A stretch of DNA of 64,000 nt from an uncultured Mycoplasmatota bacterium (GCA_949517355.1 CATDIL010000003.1:1-64000), one strand, 5' to 3'; shown: positions 29,919-40,828, numbered from the stretch's first letter. The notes: generated by a model from the letters alone, not told the origin. Numbers and translations: made by a program.

Positions 29919-30703
29919 TGGCTCAAAAAATTAATCCAAATGGTCTTCGTTATGGTATCAACAAGAATTGAAATTCTCGTTGAATCACTTCTGATCCGGA
30001 ACTAACTGCTAAATGAATTGTTGAAGATGAAAAGATTCGTAAATTCTTTGCTAAGAATTACAAACAAGCTCAATTAGTAAATGTTGAAATTGAACGTACA
30101 TTAAAAAATGTTGATGTATTTGTTAACTGTGGTCAACCAGGTATCATCATCGGTAAAGAAGGCACTAACATTCCATTAGTCACAAAAGAAATCAACAAGA
30201 TTGTTGGTCGTAAAATTAAAGTTAATGTAAATGTTATAGCTCACCAAAATCCAGCAACATGTGCAAGAGTTATTGCTCGTGAAATCGCAGATGCTATTGA
30301 AAACCGTGTACCATTTAGAATGGCTCAAAAAAACGGAATTAAAAAAGCATTAGGAGCAGGTGCTATTGGAATTAAAACAACAGTATCTGGTAGATTAGGT
30401 GGAGCTGAAATGGCTAGAGAAGAAGGTTACTCTAAAGGTGTTATTCCATTAACAACATTAAGAGCTGATATTGATTATGCTATTGAACAAGCTTTAACAA
30501 CTTATGGAATCATTGGTGTTAAAGTATGAATTAACCGTGGTGAAATTTTTGCTAAAGGTTTAAACAACCAAGTTGTTATTAAACAAAAAGAACGTTCAAA
30601 TGATTTTGGTAAAAAGAAACCTTTCAAAAGAAATAGCAACTTCAAACCAAAAACTCAACAAGCTAAACCACAACAAAATACTCAACCAAAGGAGGCTAAA
30701 TAA
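29918..30703 (+). CDS. rpsC: 30S ribosomal protein S3
   Basis: 261 aa. mRNA-entry protein: KH domain with [12 protein letters not shown], then the C-terminal domain [20 protein letters not shown] and VWINRGEIF. Five TGA codons are Trp, four within the first 35 residues. A Gln/Lys/Pro-rich tail of about 40 residues is longer than usual. Overlaps rplV by one base. Confidence 0.96.
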
Positions 30704-30705
30704 TT

Positions 30706-31128
30706 ATGATGCAACCTAAAAGAACAAAATATCGTAAACCACATCGTACAAGATACGATGGAAAAGCTAAAGGAAACAAATATGTTGCCTTTGGTGAATA
30801 TGGTTTAATGGCAACAACTGGTAATTGAATTACAGACAAGCAAATCGAAGCTGCCCGTGTTGTTTTATCTAAATCTTTAGGTAAAACAGGAAAAATGTGA
30901 ATTCGTATTTTCCCTCAATTATCTCTTACTAAGAAACCATTAGAAGTACGTATGGGTTCAGGAAAAGGTAACCCTGAACAATGAGTAGCAGTTGTTAAAA
31001 AAGGAACAGTAATGTTTGAATTAGCTGGTATTCCTGAAGACTTAATGAAAGAAACATTAAGAAAAGCTGGAAACAAACTAAACGTTTTAACAAAAGTTGT
31101 TAAGAAAGGAGAATTAAAAAATGATTAA
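30706..31128 (+). CDS. rplP: 50S ribosomal protein L16
   Basis: 140 aa (or 139 from the adjacent second ATG at 30709). Blocks [35 protein letters not shown] and [19 protein letters not shown]; Trp residues are TGA. The last 8 bases overlap rpmC. A GGAGG lies in the rpsC tail upstream. Confidence 0.95.
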
Positions 31129-31609
31129 GGAACTAAATCAAAAAACAAATGAAGAATTATGTAATTTAATCGTTAGATTAAAATTACAACTTCTTGAATC
31201 AAGATTCAAGATGGCTTCTGGTGAATTAGAAAAAACTCACAAAATTAGAGAAATAAGACGTACAATTGCTCAAGCTTTTACAGTTCTTAATTCTCGTGGT
31301 ATTGATTTAACAGTAGGTACTCATGGAATTACCATGTATGATCGCAAGAACAATACAGTTAAATCAATTAATGATGTAGTTTCAGATTCTCTTGATGCTA
31401 AAGATGAAACAGCAAAATCTAAAAAATCAACAAAGACTGTTGGTCAAGGTGTTGCTGAGTCAACTGTGGCTGCAAGCAAGTTAGATAAAACTAACGATTC
31501 TGCTCAAGCCACAAATTTTGCGAAATCAAACGCTAATGTATCAAACCAAAAGTTAGTTCAAAAAAAGAAAACTAACGTTGAAACAAAGAGAAAGGTAATT
31601 GGAGCTTAA
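31121..31609 (+). CDS. rpmC: 50S ribosomal protein L29 with about 95-residue C-terminal extension
   Basis: 162 aa against about 65 in most bacteria. Residues 1-66 are standard L29 (ELNQKTNEELCNLIVRLKLQ, then KIREIRRTIAQAFTVL). The rest is low-complexity Ser/Thr/Lys/Ala sequence ending QKKKTNVETKRKVIGA. Overlaps rplP by 8 bases and is 1 nt from rpsQ. Extended L29 occurs in other mycoplasmas; purpose unknown. Confidence 0.92.
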   Translation: MIKELNQKTNEELCNLIVRLKLQLLESRFKMASGELEKTHKIREIRRTIAQAFTVLNSRGIDLTVGTHGITMYDRKNNTVKSINDVVSDSLDAKDETAKSKKSTKTVGQGVAESTVAASKLDKTNDSAQATNFAKSNANVSNQKLVQKKKTNVETKRKVIGA

Positions 31610-31610
31610 T

Positions 31611-31865
31611 ATGGAAAGAAACACACGTAAAGTATTTAGTGGAATTGTAGTTTCTACAAAAATGAACAAGACAATTGTTGTTAATGTAGAAAGAAAATAC
31701 TTACATCCTTTATACAAGAAACAAGTTATTTCTCACAAGAAATACCACGTTCACGATGAAAAACAAGAAGCTAAAGTAGGCGATTTTGTAAGAATTATTG
31801 AAACTCGTCCAATTAGTAAAACAAAGTTTTACCGTTTACAAAAAATTGTAACTAAGGCAAAATAA
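31611..31865 (+). CDS. rpsQ: 30S ribosomal protein S17
   Basis: 84 aa; blocks [20 protein letters not shown] and [28 protein letters not shown] 31611 chosen as it gives the family N-terminus MERNTRK. Confidence 0.96.
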   Translation: MERNTRKVFSGIVVSTKMNKTIVVNVERKYLHPLYKKQVISHKKYHVHDEKQEAKVGDFVRIIETRPISKTKFYRLQKIVTKAK

Positions 31866-31875
31866 GGAGGTAAAT

Positions 31876-32244
31876 ATGATTCAAGTAATGACAAGAATGA
31901 ATGTTGCAGACAACTCAGGTGCAAGAAAAGTAGGGGTTATTAAAATCTTAGGTAACTCAAGACAAAGATATGCATCTGTTGGTGATATAGTAAAAGTATC
32001 AGTTAAAGACTGTATTCCAGAATCTGGTGTTAAAAAAGGTCAAATGTTTAAAGCTGTTATTGTTCGTACTAAGAAAGGTGTAAAACGTGAAAACGGTAAC
32101 AAAGTAGCATTTGATGATAATGCATGTGTCATCATTAAAGATGATAACACTCCAAGAGGTACACGTATCTTTGGACCAGTTGCAAAGGAATTAAGAGATA
32201 AAGGGTTCAATAAGATCATCTCTTTAGCTCCAGAGGTGTTATAG
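31876..32244 (+). CDS. rplN: 50S ribosomal protein L14
   Basis: 122 aa, normal. Starts [18 protein letters not shown]; contains [21 protein letters not shown] and [23 protein letters not shown] before the ATG. Confidence 0.97.
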   Translation: MIQVMTRMNVADNSGARKVGVIKILGNSRQRYASVGDIVKVSVKDCIPESGVKKGQMFKAVIVRTKKGVKRENGNKVAFDDNACVIIKDDNTPRGTRIFGPVAKELRDKGFNKIISLAPEVL

Positions 32245-32252
32245 GAGGCAAT

Positions 32253-32576
32253 ATGAACAGAATTAAAAAAGGTGATAAAGTTAGAGTAATATCTGGAAAA
32301 AATTCAACAAAAGAAGGAATCGTACTTCAAGTTTTTCCTAAGAAAAACTTAGCAATCGTTGAAGGTATTAATGTAGCTAAAAGACACACTAAACCTTCTG
32401 CTAACCAAGACAAAGGTGGAATCTTAGATAAAGAACTTCCAATTCATTTATCTAAGTTAGCATTAGTTGCACCTAAGTCTCCACGTGGTGTTTCAAAAAT
32501 TTCTTATTCAAAAGACAAAGAAGGCAAGAAAGTAAGAATTGCTAAAAAAACAAATAGTGTAATTGGAGGTAAATAA
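32253..32576 (+). CDS. rplX: 50S ribosomal protein L24
   Basis: 107 aa; KOW motif in [19 protein letters not shown]. First protein in 50S assembly. GGAGGCA before the ATG; 2 nt before rplE. Confidence 0.96.
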   Translation: MNRIKKGDKVRVISGKNSTKEGIVLQVFPKKNLAIVEGINVAKRHTKPSANQDKGGILDKELPIHLSKLALVAPKSPRGVSKISYSKDKEGKKVRIAKKTNSVIGGK

Positions 32577-32578
32577 TT

Positions 32579-33136
32579 ATGGAAAAAACATTAAGTAAAA
32601 AATACCAAGAACAAGTTAAAAACACTTTAATGACTGATGGCGCATATAAATCAATTATGCAATTACCTCGTCTTGAAAAGATTGTCATCAATTCAGGTGT
32701 AGGAGACGCTACTACTGATGCTAAATTATTGGAATCTGTTGTTCAAGAATTAACGGCTATTACAGGTCAAAAACCAGTAATTACACGTTCAAAGAAAGCA
32801 ATCGCTACTTTCAAATTACGTGAAAACCAAGGAATTGGTGCTAAGGTAACTCTTCGTGGTGAAAAAATGTGAAACTTCATTGAAAATTTAATTAACGTTG
32901 CTTTACCACGTGTTAGAGACTTTAAAGGAATTCCAAACAGCTCATTTGATGGGCATGGTAATTACACACTTGGTATCAAGGAACAAATTATCTTTACAGA
33001 AATTAACTATGACCAAGTAAAGAAAATCCGTGGGTTTGATGTTACCTTTGTAACTTCATCAAAAGATGATGAACAAGCAAGAAAACTATTAGAAGCAATT
33101 GGTTTACCATTTGCTAAATCAAAAAGAAATAAATAA
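32579..33136 (+). CDS. rplE: 50S ribosomal protein L5
   Basis: 185 aa; 5S rRNA-binding. Blocks [36 protein letters not shown] and, after one TGA Trp (KMWNFIENL), [14 protein letters not shown]. Ends with the Lys-rich KSKRNK. Confidence 0.96.
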
Positions 33137-33145
33137 GGGGAAAAC

Positions 33146-33331
33146 ATGGCAAAAAAATCATTAATAGCAAAACAAAAAAGAGCACCAAAATACTCAACAA
33201 GAAAATATACTCGTTGTGTAAGATGTGGTCGTGTACATGGTGTGTACAAAAAATTTGGCTTATGCCGTATTTGTATTAGAGAACTAGCTCACAAGGGTGA
33301 ATTACCTGGAGTAAAGAAGGCATCTTGATAG
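33146..33331 (+). CDS. rpsN: 30S ribosomal protein S14 type Z
   Basis: 61 aa zinc form: C24/C27 and C40/C43 with the family end [13 protein letters not shown], whose final Trp is TGA directly before TAG. Confidence 0.97.
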
Positions 33332-33341
33332 GAGAATAAAT

Positions 33342-33740
33342 ATGTATATAGATCCAATTTCAGATTTAATAACTAAAATTAATAATGCTAGAAAAGCAAA
33401 GTTACAAACTGTAACTATTCAAACTTCAAATTTAACTACATCAATTCTTGATGTATTAAAAGTAGAAGGTTACATTGCAGATTTTTCTATAGCTAAAGCT
33501 AACAAAAGTTCTAATAAAGTAACTAATATTACTTTAAAATACAAAAACCACACATCAAGTATTACAGGTATGAAACAAATCTCTAAACCAGGGTTAAGAG
33601 TTTACCAAGAATCTAAAAAGATTCCTAAGGTATTAAACGGTTTAGGAATTGCTATCATTTCAACAAGCCAAGGAGTTGTTACGGACAAAATTGCTCGTAA
33701 AAACAACTTAGGCGGTGAAATTATTGCTTATGTTTGATAG
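33342..33740 (+). CDS. rpsH: 30S ribosomal protein S8
   Basis: 132 aa; begins MYIDPISDLITKINNARKAK and ends GGEIIAYVW, the last Trp being TGA before TAG. Binds the central domain of 16S rRNA; in E. coli it represses this spc operon. Confidence 0.96.
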
Positions 33741-33748
33741 GAGAGATT

Positions 33749-34303
33749 ATGAGTAGAAAAGGAAATAAATTAATTGCTATCCCCCAAGGTGTTAATGTAA
33801 ACGTTGCACCAAACAATGTTACAGTTTCTGGTCAAACTGGAACATTAGTCGTTGATTATCCAGCAAATTTAATTACTGTTGAAATCATTGAAAACAACAA
33901 AATAAAAGTATCACGTAAGAATGATGAAAAACAAGCTAGAATCTTCCATGGTACTATAAATTCAAATATTGCTAATGCTGTATTTGGTATTGCAAACGGA
34001 TACACAAAGAAATTAAAAATTGTTGGTGTTGGTTACAAAGCATCAGTTAGTGGAAACAAACTAACACTTGCTATTGGATTTAGCCACCCTGTAGTTTTTG
34101 ATATTCCAGAGGGTCTTAAAGTAGTTTGCCCAACTCCAACTGAAATTCACATTTCAGGAATTAATAAATTCCTAGTTGGTGAGTTAGCAGCAAACGTTCG
34201 TGCAACTCGTAAACCAGAACCATACAATGGTAAGGGTATTATGTACTTTGATGAACACATTATTCGTAAGGTTGGTAAAACAGCTGAAGGAGCTAAGAAA
34301 TAG
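33749..34303 (+). CDS. rplF: 50S ribosomal protein L6
   Basis: 184 aa; start MSRKGNKLIAIPQGV at 33749 after an AGGAGA site (a TTG 15 nt upstream is in frame but lacks support). C-terminal EPYNGKGIMYFDEHIIRKVGK is diagnostic. Confidence 0.96.
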   Translation: MSRKGNKLIAIPQGVNVNVAPNNVTVSGQTGTLVVDYPANLITVEIIENNKIKVSRKNDEKQARIFHGTINSNIANAVFGIANGYTKKLKIVGVGYKASVSGNKLTLAIGFSHPVVFDIPEGLKVVCPTPTEIHISGINKFLVGELAANVRATRKPEPYNGKGIMYFDEHIIRKVGKTAEGAKK

Positions 34304-34312
34304 GAGTAGAAT

Positions 34313-34672
34313 ATGAAACAACAAAATTTTAATCGTAAAGCTCAAAGAGCACTTCGTCACAAAAGAACTACTAATTATCTAAAGGCTAATAGTAATAAAA
34401 AGCCTAGATTAGTAGTTACTAAAACTAACACAAACATCATTGCTCAAATTATTGATGATCAAACAGGTAAAACATTATTTAGTTCATCAATTAGCCAATT
34501 AAAATTAAAAGGCTGTAATATTAAAAACGCCACTTTAGTAGGTGAAGATATTGCAAAAAAAGCAGCAGCTAATAACACTACAATAGTAGTGTTTGACCGT
34601 GGTGGAAACAAATACCACGGTAAAGTAAAAGCAGTAGCAGAAGCTGCACGTGCAAACGGACTTAAATTCTAA
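34313..34672 (+). CDS. rplR: 50S ribosomal protein L18
   Basis: 119 aa; 5S rRNA-binding. Blocks [18 protein letters not shown]-like [17 protein letters not shown] and the C-terminal [20 protein letters not shown]. Confidence 0.96.
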   Translation: MKQQNFNRKAQRALRHKRTTNYLKANSNKKPRLVVTKTNTNIIAQIIDDQTGKTLFSSSISQLKLKGCNIKNATLVGEDIAKKAAANNTTIVVFDRGGNKYHGKVKAVAEAARANGLKF

Positions 34673-34686
34673 TTATGGAGGTAAAC

Positions 34687-35370
34687 ATGGAAAAAGAAGT
34701 AATACAACAAGAAGTTAAACAAGAAACAAAAACTGAACAAAAACCAGCAGTAGTTGCATCTGAACAAAAAACAGCTGTAGTTGCATTTGAACAAAAACCT
34801 ACACCAAAAACTTTTGAACACAAAGGTGATAAAAACACTAAGAAGAAAGAATCTTCTAAACATTTCTCTAAAAAATCATTTGGAAAATTTAACAACAGTG
34901 GTTTTGAAAGTCAAACTGTAGAAATAAAAAGAATTTCTAAAACAACAAAAGGTGGACGTAGAATGCGTTTCTCTGCATTAGTTGTTATTGGTGATAAAAA
35001 TGGTAAAGTAGGTTACGGAATTGGTAAAGCTACTGAAGTTCCAAATGCAATTAAAAAAGCAACTAAAAATGCTAGAAACTCAGTGCGTAAAGTAATTATT
35101 AACAAGAAAGGTACATTGTACCATGAAGTTATTGGTTATGCAGCTGCTAGTAAAGTATTAATTAAACCTGCTAAACCAGGTACAGGTATTGTTGCAGGTG
35201 GTGCTATTCGTTCAGTTATTGAATATGCTGGATTTAAAGATGTTTACACAAAGAATTTAGGATCAAATACTAAGACCAACATGGTTCAAGCTACTCTTAA
35301 TGCTTTATTAAACCAAAAACATCCATCAACAATTGCAAACTTACGTGATAAAAACGTGAAGGAATTGTAA
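34687..35370 (+). CDS. rpsE: 30S ribosomal protein S5 with repeat-bearing N-terminal extension
   Basis: 227 aa. Fidelity protein; the core starts around residue 75 ([20 protein letters not shown]) and includes [17 protein letters not shown] and [15 protein letters not shown]. The roughly 75-residue extension holds a 9-residue imperfect repeat ([18 protein letters not shown]). ATG 34687 is preferred because GGAGGT ends 4 nt before it; an in-frame ATG at 34675 would place the binding site inside the gene. No rpmD (L30) gene follows; rplO is next. Confidence 0.94.
   Translation: MEKEVIQQEVKQETKTEQKPAVVASEQKTAVVAFEQKPTPKTFEHKGDKNTKKKESSKHFSKKSFGKFNNSGFESQTVEIKRISKTTKGGRRMRFSALVVIGDKNGKVGYGIGKATEVPNAIKKATKNARNSVRKVIINKKGTLYHEVIGYAAASKVLIKPAKPGTGIVAGGAIRSVIEYAGFKDVYTKNLGSNTKTNMVQATLNALLNQKHPSTIANLRDKNVKEL
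34747..34800 (+). repeat. 27-bp tandem repeat in the rpsE 5' end
   Basis: Two 27-bp units, differing at a few positions, encode AVVASEQKT and AVVAFEQKP. In frame, so copy number could vary without loss of S5. Confidence 0.75.
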
Positions 35371-35385
35371 TCATAGGAGGAAATC

Positions 35386-35838
35386 ATGGAATTAAATAAT
35401 TTAAAATATACAAAAGGTTCAAGAAATCACAAAACTAAGACTTATGGTCGTGGTTTTGGTAGTGGTATCGGTAAAACTTCAGGTAAAGGTACTAAAGGTC
35501 AAAAATCTCGTAAATCTGGTAAAGTAAGATTAGGTTTCGAAGGTGGACAAACTCCTTTATACCGTAAGATCCCAAAAGTTGGTTTCAATAACTACAACTT
35601 CCAAGAAAATTACGAAATAGTTACTTTAACACAACTAACTAAATTAGGTGAAGAAGTTAATAAAGAAACTTTAGTAAAAGCTGGATTGATTTCTTCTGCA
35701 AAAGCAAAAGTCAAATTAATTGGTGGTAAAAAATCAATTACTTTATCTAAACCATTAAACATTACAGTAGACAAAGTTTCTGCTAATGTAGAAAAAGTTA
35801 TCTCAGCAGCTGGAGGAAAAGTAAACTACTCTAAATAA
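35386..35838 (+). CDS. rplO: 50S ribosomal protein L15
   Basis: 150 aa; glycine-rich start GRGFGSGIGKTSGKGTKGQK and FEGGQTPLYRKIPKVGF. GGAGGA before ATG; the stop overlaps the secY ATG by one base. Confidence 0.97.
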   Translation: MELNNLKYTKGSRNHKTKTYGRGFGSGIGKTSGKGTKGQKSRKSGKVRLGFEGGQTPLYRKIPKVGFNNYNFQENYEIVTLTQLTKLGEEVNKETLVKAGLISSAKAKVKLIGGKKSITLSKPLNITVDKVSANVEKVISAAGGKVNYSK

Positions 35839-37256
35839 TGGAAAATAAAAAGAATAAAAGTTACTGAGTAACTTTTAAAGAAATCTTTACTAATATTAAT
35901 GTAATCTCAGCGCTTGCGATTACTGCTTTATTATTAGTTTTCTTTCATTTTATTAGTACATTAACATTACCTTTTATTAAATTACCAAGTAATTACCGTT
36001 CAAGCGGTTCATTTGCAGATATGATGAACTTGCTAGCGGGTGGTGGTTTAGCAAAGATGTCATGATTTGCAGTAGGAGTAGGTCCTTATATTACTGCACA
36101 AATTCTTGTGCAATTGTTATCAAGTGATCTAATTCCTCCAATGGCAAGAATGGCTAAACAAGGTGAACGTGGAAGAAGAAAACTAGAAATTATTACTAGA
36201 ATTACCACTCTTCCTTTTTGTTTATTGCAAGCATACGCTGTAGTTGCGATGATTTTGCAATCTGGTTCTTCATCAGGAACAACTGAAGGAATTACTATTT
36301 TTGGTCATTCTTCAATTAGTGAATTTTCAGCAGGTGAAATCGCTTCACTATTATTAATCTTTACTGGCGGAACATATGTTTGTGTTTTTATTGGAGACAT
36401 TATTACAAAGCGTGGTGTAGGTAACGGAGTTACCTTATTAATCTTGAGTGGTATCGTTGGTTCAATTATTCCTGACTTTACATATGCATTCCATTTTATT
36501 CAATCAAAGATTAATATGTCTGCAGCTACTTATCAATTAACAGTGGCTTTGTCTTACATTTTATATTTAGCATTCTTTGTAATAGTTTTAATGTTTGCTA
36601 TTTTCATTAACGGTGTTACAAGAAAAATCCCAGTTCAACAAGTAGGGCAAGGTTTAAGTTTTAAAACTAAAGATTTAGCTTATTTACCAATTAAGCTTAA
36701 CCCTGCAGGTGTTATTCCCGTCATTTTTGCTTCATCAATTATTACGATTCCTGGTACTATTGCTCAATTCTTACCAGAAGACAATGCAAAGTGAATATTA
36801 CAAGATTACTTTACATTGAATTCATGAGTAGGAATGGCTTTATACTTTGTATTTATTATTCTTTTCTCTTTCTTTTATTCATATGTTCAAATTAATCCAG
36901 CTCAGTTAGCTGAGAATTTTGAAAAATCAGGTAAGTTTATTCCTGGTGTTAAAAACGGAGAGGACACTGAAAAACAAATCACTAAAGTATTAGCAAGAAT
37001 TAACTGAATAGGTGCACCATTCTTAGCAATTATTGCTATTTCTCCATATTTACTATCAAAAGTAACTGGTATTCCTTCTGGTTTATCATTAGGAGGAACA
37101 GGTATCATTATTATTGTTTCTGGTACATTAGAATTATGAAACTCAATTAAATCTGCTTCTACAACAAGTGGATATAACGTTACAAGAACAAAAATCATTA
37201 GTACTTTTGAACAAGAACCTAACTCTACAAAAGGAGGTACGACAAGATTATGATAA
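35838..37256 (+). CDS. secY: Protein translocase subunit SecY
   Basis: Channel of the Sec translocon, 472 aa with ten predicted membrane helices. Recognisable: the plug region after [27 protein letters not shown], the [13 protein letters not shown] loop, [12 protein letters not shown], and [36 protein letters not shown]. Many TGA codons are Trp, the last just before TAA. Overlaps rplO by one base and adk by seven. Confidence 0.97.
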
Positions 37257-37867
37257 TTGTATTATTAGGAGCACCAGGAAGTGGCAAAGGAACATTATCT
37301 TCTAGATTAAAAAATGAACTAGGTTATGTTCATTTATCAACTGGTGACATGTTTAGAAAAATTCTAAAATCAGGTACTGAATTAGGCAATAAAATTAATG
37401 CTATTATTCAATCAGGAAAATTAGTATCTGATGACTTAACTAATGAATTAGTTAAACAAGAATTATCAAATGTTCATGCTGATAAAATTGTTTTAGATGG
37501 TTATCCTAGAACTGTAGAACAAGCTCAATTTTTAGACTCAATTGCAAAAGTAGATAAGGTTGTTCTAATTGATATTAAAAACGATGTTGTAATTAAACGT
37601 ATTTCAGGACGTAGAATGTGTCCTAAGTGTAATTCAATTTATAACATTTATTTCAACCAACCAAAAGTAGAAAATAAATGTGATTTGGATGGTGAAACAT
37701 TAATTACTAGAAAAGATGATAATGAAGAATCAGTAATCAAAAGATTAGCGGTTTATGATTCTCAAACTAAACCATTAATTGATTACTATGACCGCCGTCA
37801 TATCTTGGTCAAATATGACGGTAACAAATCAATTGACCCAATTTTTGAGGCAATAAAAAAATTCTAA
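37250..37867 (+). CDS. adk: Adenylate kinase
   Basis: Interconverts AMP, ADP and ATP, 205 aa long-lid form. P-loop GAPGSGKGT (7-15), VLDGYPRT, and a zinc-binding lid with CPKC and a later C...D. GGAGGT for this gene lies inside the secY end; the stop overlaps map by one base. Confidence 0.97.
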   Translation: MIIVLLGAPGSGKGTLSSRLKNELGYVHLSTGDMFRKILKSGTELGNKINAIIQSGKLVSDDLTNELVKQELSNVHADKIVLDGYPRTVEQAQFLDSIAKVDKVVLIDIKNDVVIKRISGRRMCPKCNSIYNIYFNQPKVENKCDLDGETLITRKDDNEESVIKRLAVYDSQTKPLIDYYDRRHILVKYDGNKSIDPIFEAIKKF

Positions 37868-38616
37868 TGATTTATCTAAAGTCACAAGAAGATATTGCCA
37901 AGATTAAGCAAGCTGCTGAGATTTGAAAAAAAACTAAAGCAGTGTTAATTGAAGCCACTAAACCTGGAGTCAGCTTAATCACCCTTGATAGATTAGCAGA
38001 CGAAACTATTCGTTCATATAATGCGACTTGTAGTTTCTATCAATATGAAGAATTTCCCAAACACATTTGTATTTCGGTAAATGAACAGCTAATCCATGGT
38101 ATTCCTGGTAAATATGTTATTAAACCAAATGATTTAATAACATTTGATATCGGGGTAACCTATCAAGGCCACGTTTGCGATGCAGCATTCAGTTTGGTAG
38201 TTGCTCCTTCGAACAACGAAGAAGCTAATAGAATTAACAAAGTTACTTTGTTAGCTCTAGACGAATCTTTAAAACTAATAAAACCAGGTAACACTATTGG
38301 TGATATTGGTGCCAAAATTAGCGAAATCGCCACAACCCATGGTTATGAAGTGATAAAGGATTTTACTGGTCACGGATGTGGAAATCACGTCCACGAAGAC
38401 CCTCTTATCCCTTGTTATGGAAAACCTCATTCTGGTCTTACAATCAGAAAAAACATGGTGTTGTGCATAGAACCAATGTTATTGACAGACACCGATCAAT
38501 ATATTATTGATCCAAAAAATGGTTGAACAGTGATTTCAAAAAACAAGAAACTTACCTGTCATTGAGAACATATGGTTCTAGTAACTGAAGAAGGATGTGA
38601 AATCCTTACAAAATAA
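37867..38616 (+). CDS. map: Methionine aminopeptidase type I
   Basis: Removes N-terminal Met, 249 aa. Metal ligands sit in [17 protein letters not shown] (two Asp), [14 protein letters not shown] (His), IEPML (Glu) and the terminal [12 protein letters not shown] (Glu). The first residues are recovered only by reading TGA as Trp. Second M24 peptidase in this window. Confidence 0.96.
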
Positions 38617-38639
38617 AAGAAAGGAAATTAATTAAATTA

Positions 38640-38852
38640 ATGGCAAATGATGCAATAAAAATGGATGGAACTGTTAAGGAAGTAGTGAATGCTAATTCCT
38701 ATAAAGTTCTATTACAAAATGGAATTGAAGTAATGGCTAGCGTGTCGGGTAAAATGAGGATGCACAAAATTCAGATTTTACCAGGCGATATTGTCCAAGT
38801 TGAGTTAAGTCCATATGATTTAACACGCGGAAGAATTACTTACCGCCGTTAA
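38640..38852 (+). CDS. infA: Translation initiation factor IF-1
   Basis: 70 aa OB-fold protein that blocks the A site during initiation; ends [14 protein letters not shown] as usual. AAAGGA lies about 16 nt upstream, a long spacing. Confidence 0.96.
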   Translation: MANDAIKMDGTVKEVVNANSYKVLLQNGIEVMASVSGKMRMHKIQILPGDIVQVELSPYDLTRGRITYRR

Positions 38853-38859
38853 TTTTATA

Positions 38860-38865
38860 TATAAT
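38860..38865 (+). promoter_or_regulatory. Internal -10 box before rpmJ, leaderless
   Basis: TATAAT ends 9 nt before the rpmJ ATG, inside the ribosomal cluster; may give extra transcription of rpmJ-rplQ. Confidence 0.55.
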
Positions 38866-38874
38866 ATATAAACT

Positions 38875-38988
38875 ATGAAAGTTAGAGCATCTGTAAAACC
38901 AATCTGCAAAGATTGTAAAGTTATAAAAAGAAAAGGTCGTGTAATGGTAATTTGCAAAAACCCAAAACACAAACAAAGACAAGGATAA
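38875..38988 (+). CDS. rpmJ: 50S ribosomal protein L36
   Basis: 37 aa zinc protein [20 protein letters not shown] with C11, C14, C27 and H32. Complete and of normal length. Confidence 0.97.
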   Translation: MKVRASVKPICKDCKVIKRKGRVMVICKNPKHKQRQG

Positions 38989-39007
38989 AAAGGAGAATTA
39001 ATAATAA

Positions 39008-39382
39008 ATGGCACGTATATTAGGTGTAGATATTCCTAACAATAAAAAAGTTCCTTATGCCCTTGCTAGTATCTATGGTATTGGCATCTCATTAGGAAAG
39101 AAAATTTGTGCTGAAGCACAAATCGATCCAGAAAAAAGAGTTAGCGAATTATCTGAAAAAGAAATAGCTGCTATCCGTGAAGTTGCTCTTAAATTAACAA
39201 TTGAAGGTGACTTAAGAAGAGAAGTAGCAATGAACATCAAGAGATTGATGGAAATTAATTGTTATCGTGGTATTAGACACCGTAGAGGTTTACCAACTCG
39301 TGGTCAACGTACAAAGACTAATGCTCGTACTCGTAAGGGTCCACGTAAAACAATTGCTAATAAGAAAGTGGAAACTAAATAG
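39008..39382 (+). CDS. rpsM: 30S ribosomal protein S13
   Basis: 124 aa; head protein contacting P-site tRNA. Starts [15 protein letters not shown] and ends with [28 protein letters not shown]-type sequence, here [20 protein letters not shown]. Confidence 0.97.
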   Translation: MARILGVDIPNNKKVPYALASIYGIGISLGKKICAEAQIDPEKRVSELSEKEIAAIREVALKLTIEGDLRREVAMNIKRLMEINCYRGIRHRRGLPTRGQRTKTNARTRKGPRKTIANKKVETK

Positions 39383-39394
39383 TAAAGGAGAGTT

Positions 39395-39808
39395 ATGGCA
39401 ACAGTTAAACAATCAAACAAAAAAACTGCTACTAAAGCAAAAGCTAAGAAAAAAAGAAAACTTCCTAGCGTTAATGGAATTGCTCATATTCATTCAACAG
39501 TTAACAATACAATTGTTACTATTACAGATGAACAAGGAAATGCGATTTCATGATCATCAAGTGGAGTAATTGGTTATAAAGGTTCTAAAAAATCTACTCC
39601 ATATGCAGCAGGTATTGCTGCTACAGCTGCTGCAAAAGCAGCAATGGCTATGGGTTTGAAATCTATTAAAGTTGTAGTCAATGGAACAGGTCAAGGTAAG
39701 GATACTGCAATTAGAAGCCTTGCAGCAACAGGATTAGTAATTACAGAATTATCTGATGCAACACCATTACCACATAATGGTTGCAGACCACCTAAAAAAC
39801 CACGTTAA
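39395..39808 (+). CDS. rpsK: 30S ribosomal protein S11
   Basis: 137 aa. [20 protein letters not shown], then W(TGA)[19 protein letters not shown] and the end [10 protein letters not shown]. Binds the platform and faces the Shine-Dalgarno helix. AAGGAG before ATG. Confidence 0.97.
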
Positions 39809-39825
39809 TTAAAAGGAGAATCACA

Positions 39826-40809
39826 ATGGAAAAATTTTTAAAATACACAATTAAACCAATTATCAATAATAAAGACTCTAAAGAAACTTCATTTGTTTTA
39901 CAACCATTAGAAAAAGGTTTTGGAACAACAATCGGAAATGCTTTAAGAAGAACTTTATTATCAAACATCCCAGGAGCATCAATCTTTGCAATTAAAATCC
40001 CTGGAATTACTCATGAATTCCAAGCAATTAAAGGCATTAAAGAAGATGTTACTCAAATTGTTCTAAATTTAAAGAATTTAGTTCTTAAAATTTCTGAATC
40101 TGCATTCAGTGATGAAGAATTAGCTTCAACTAAACTTGAACAATGACCAACTCTTCACATTTCTAAGAAAAAAGCTGGTGTAGTAACAGCAGCTGACATT
40201 GAAGTTCCAGTAGGAATGGAAGTTGTAAACAAAAACTTATACATCTGTACTATTACAGATGACAAAGCTTCACTTGATATGGAAATTTATGCAACAAGAG
40301 GAAGAGGGTTTAAAACATTTGCTGAAAACCGTGAAATTGTTAACTCACTTTCAGTAATTGCAACTGATTCAAACTTCTCTCCAATTATCCAAGTTGGATA
40401 CCATGTTGAAGATTACAAGATTTCAAAAACTGTAACTGGTGATTCATTAACTATGAATGTAGTGACTAACGGTTCTATTGAAGCTACAAACGCAGTAGCA
40501 CTTGCTGCTAAAATCTTATCTGAACACTTCATTCCATTAATTGACTTAGACGCTAAAGTTAAAGAAGTTGAAATTATTAACCAACAAATTGAAGAACAAA
40601 AAGCAAACACTTTATCTATTGCTATTGAAGAACTTGATTTATCAGTTAGAAGTTACAATTGTTTAAAAAACTACGGTATTCACACAATTCAAGAATTAAC
40701 TAACATGACTAAATCTCAAGTTGCTAAAATTAACAATTTAGGTAATAAGTCACTTCGTGAAATCCAAAAGAAATTAACAGATTACGGATTAACATTCAAA
40801 ACTGAATAG
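39826..40809 (+). CDS. rpoA: RNA polymerase subunit alpha
   Basis: 327 aa. N-terminal dimerisation domain with [18 protein letters not shown] and [14 protein letters not shown]-terminal domain [29 protein letters not shown] and [14 protein letters not shown]. One TGA is Trp. AAAGGAG before the ATG. Confidence 0.97.
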
Positions 40810-40828
40810 GCACAAATAAGGAGTAAAT

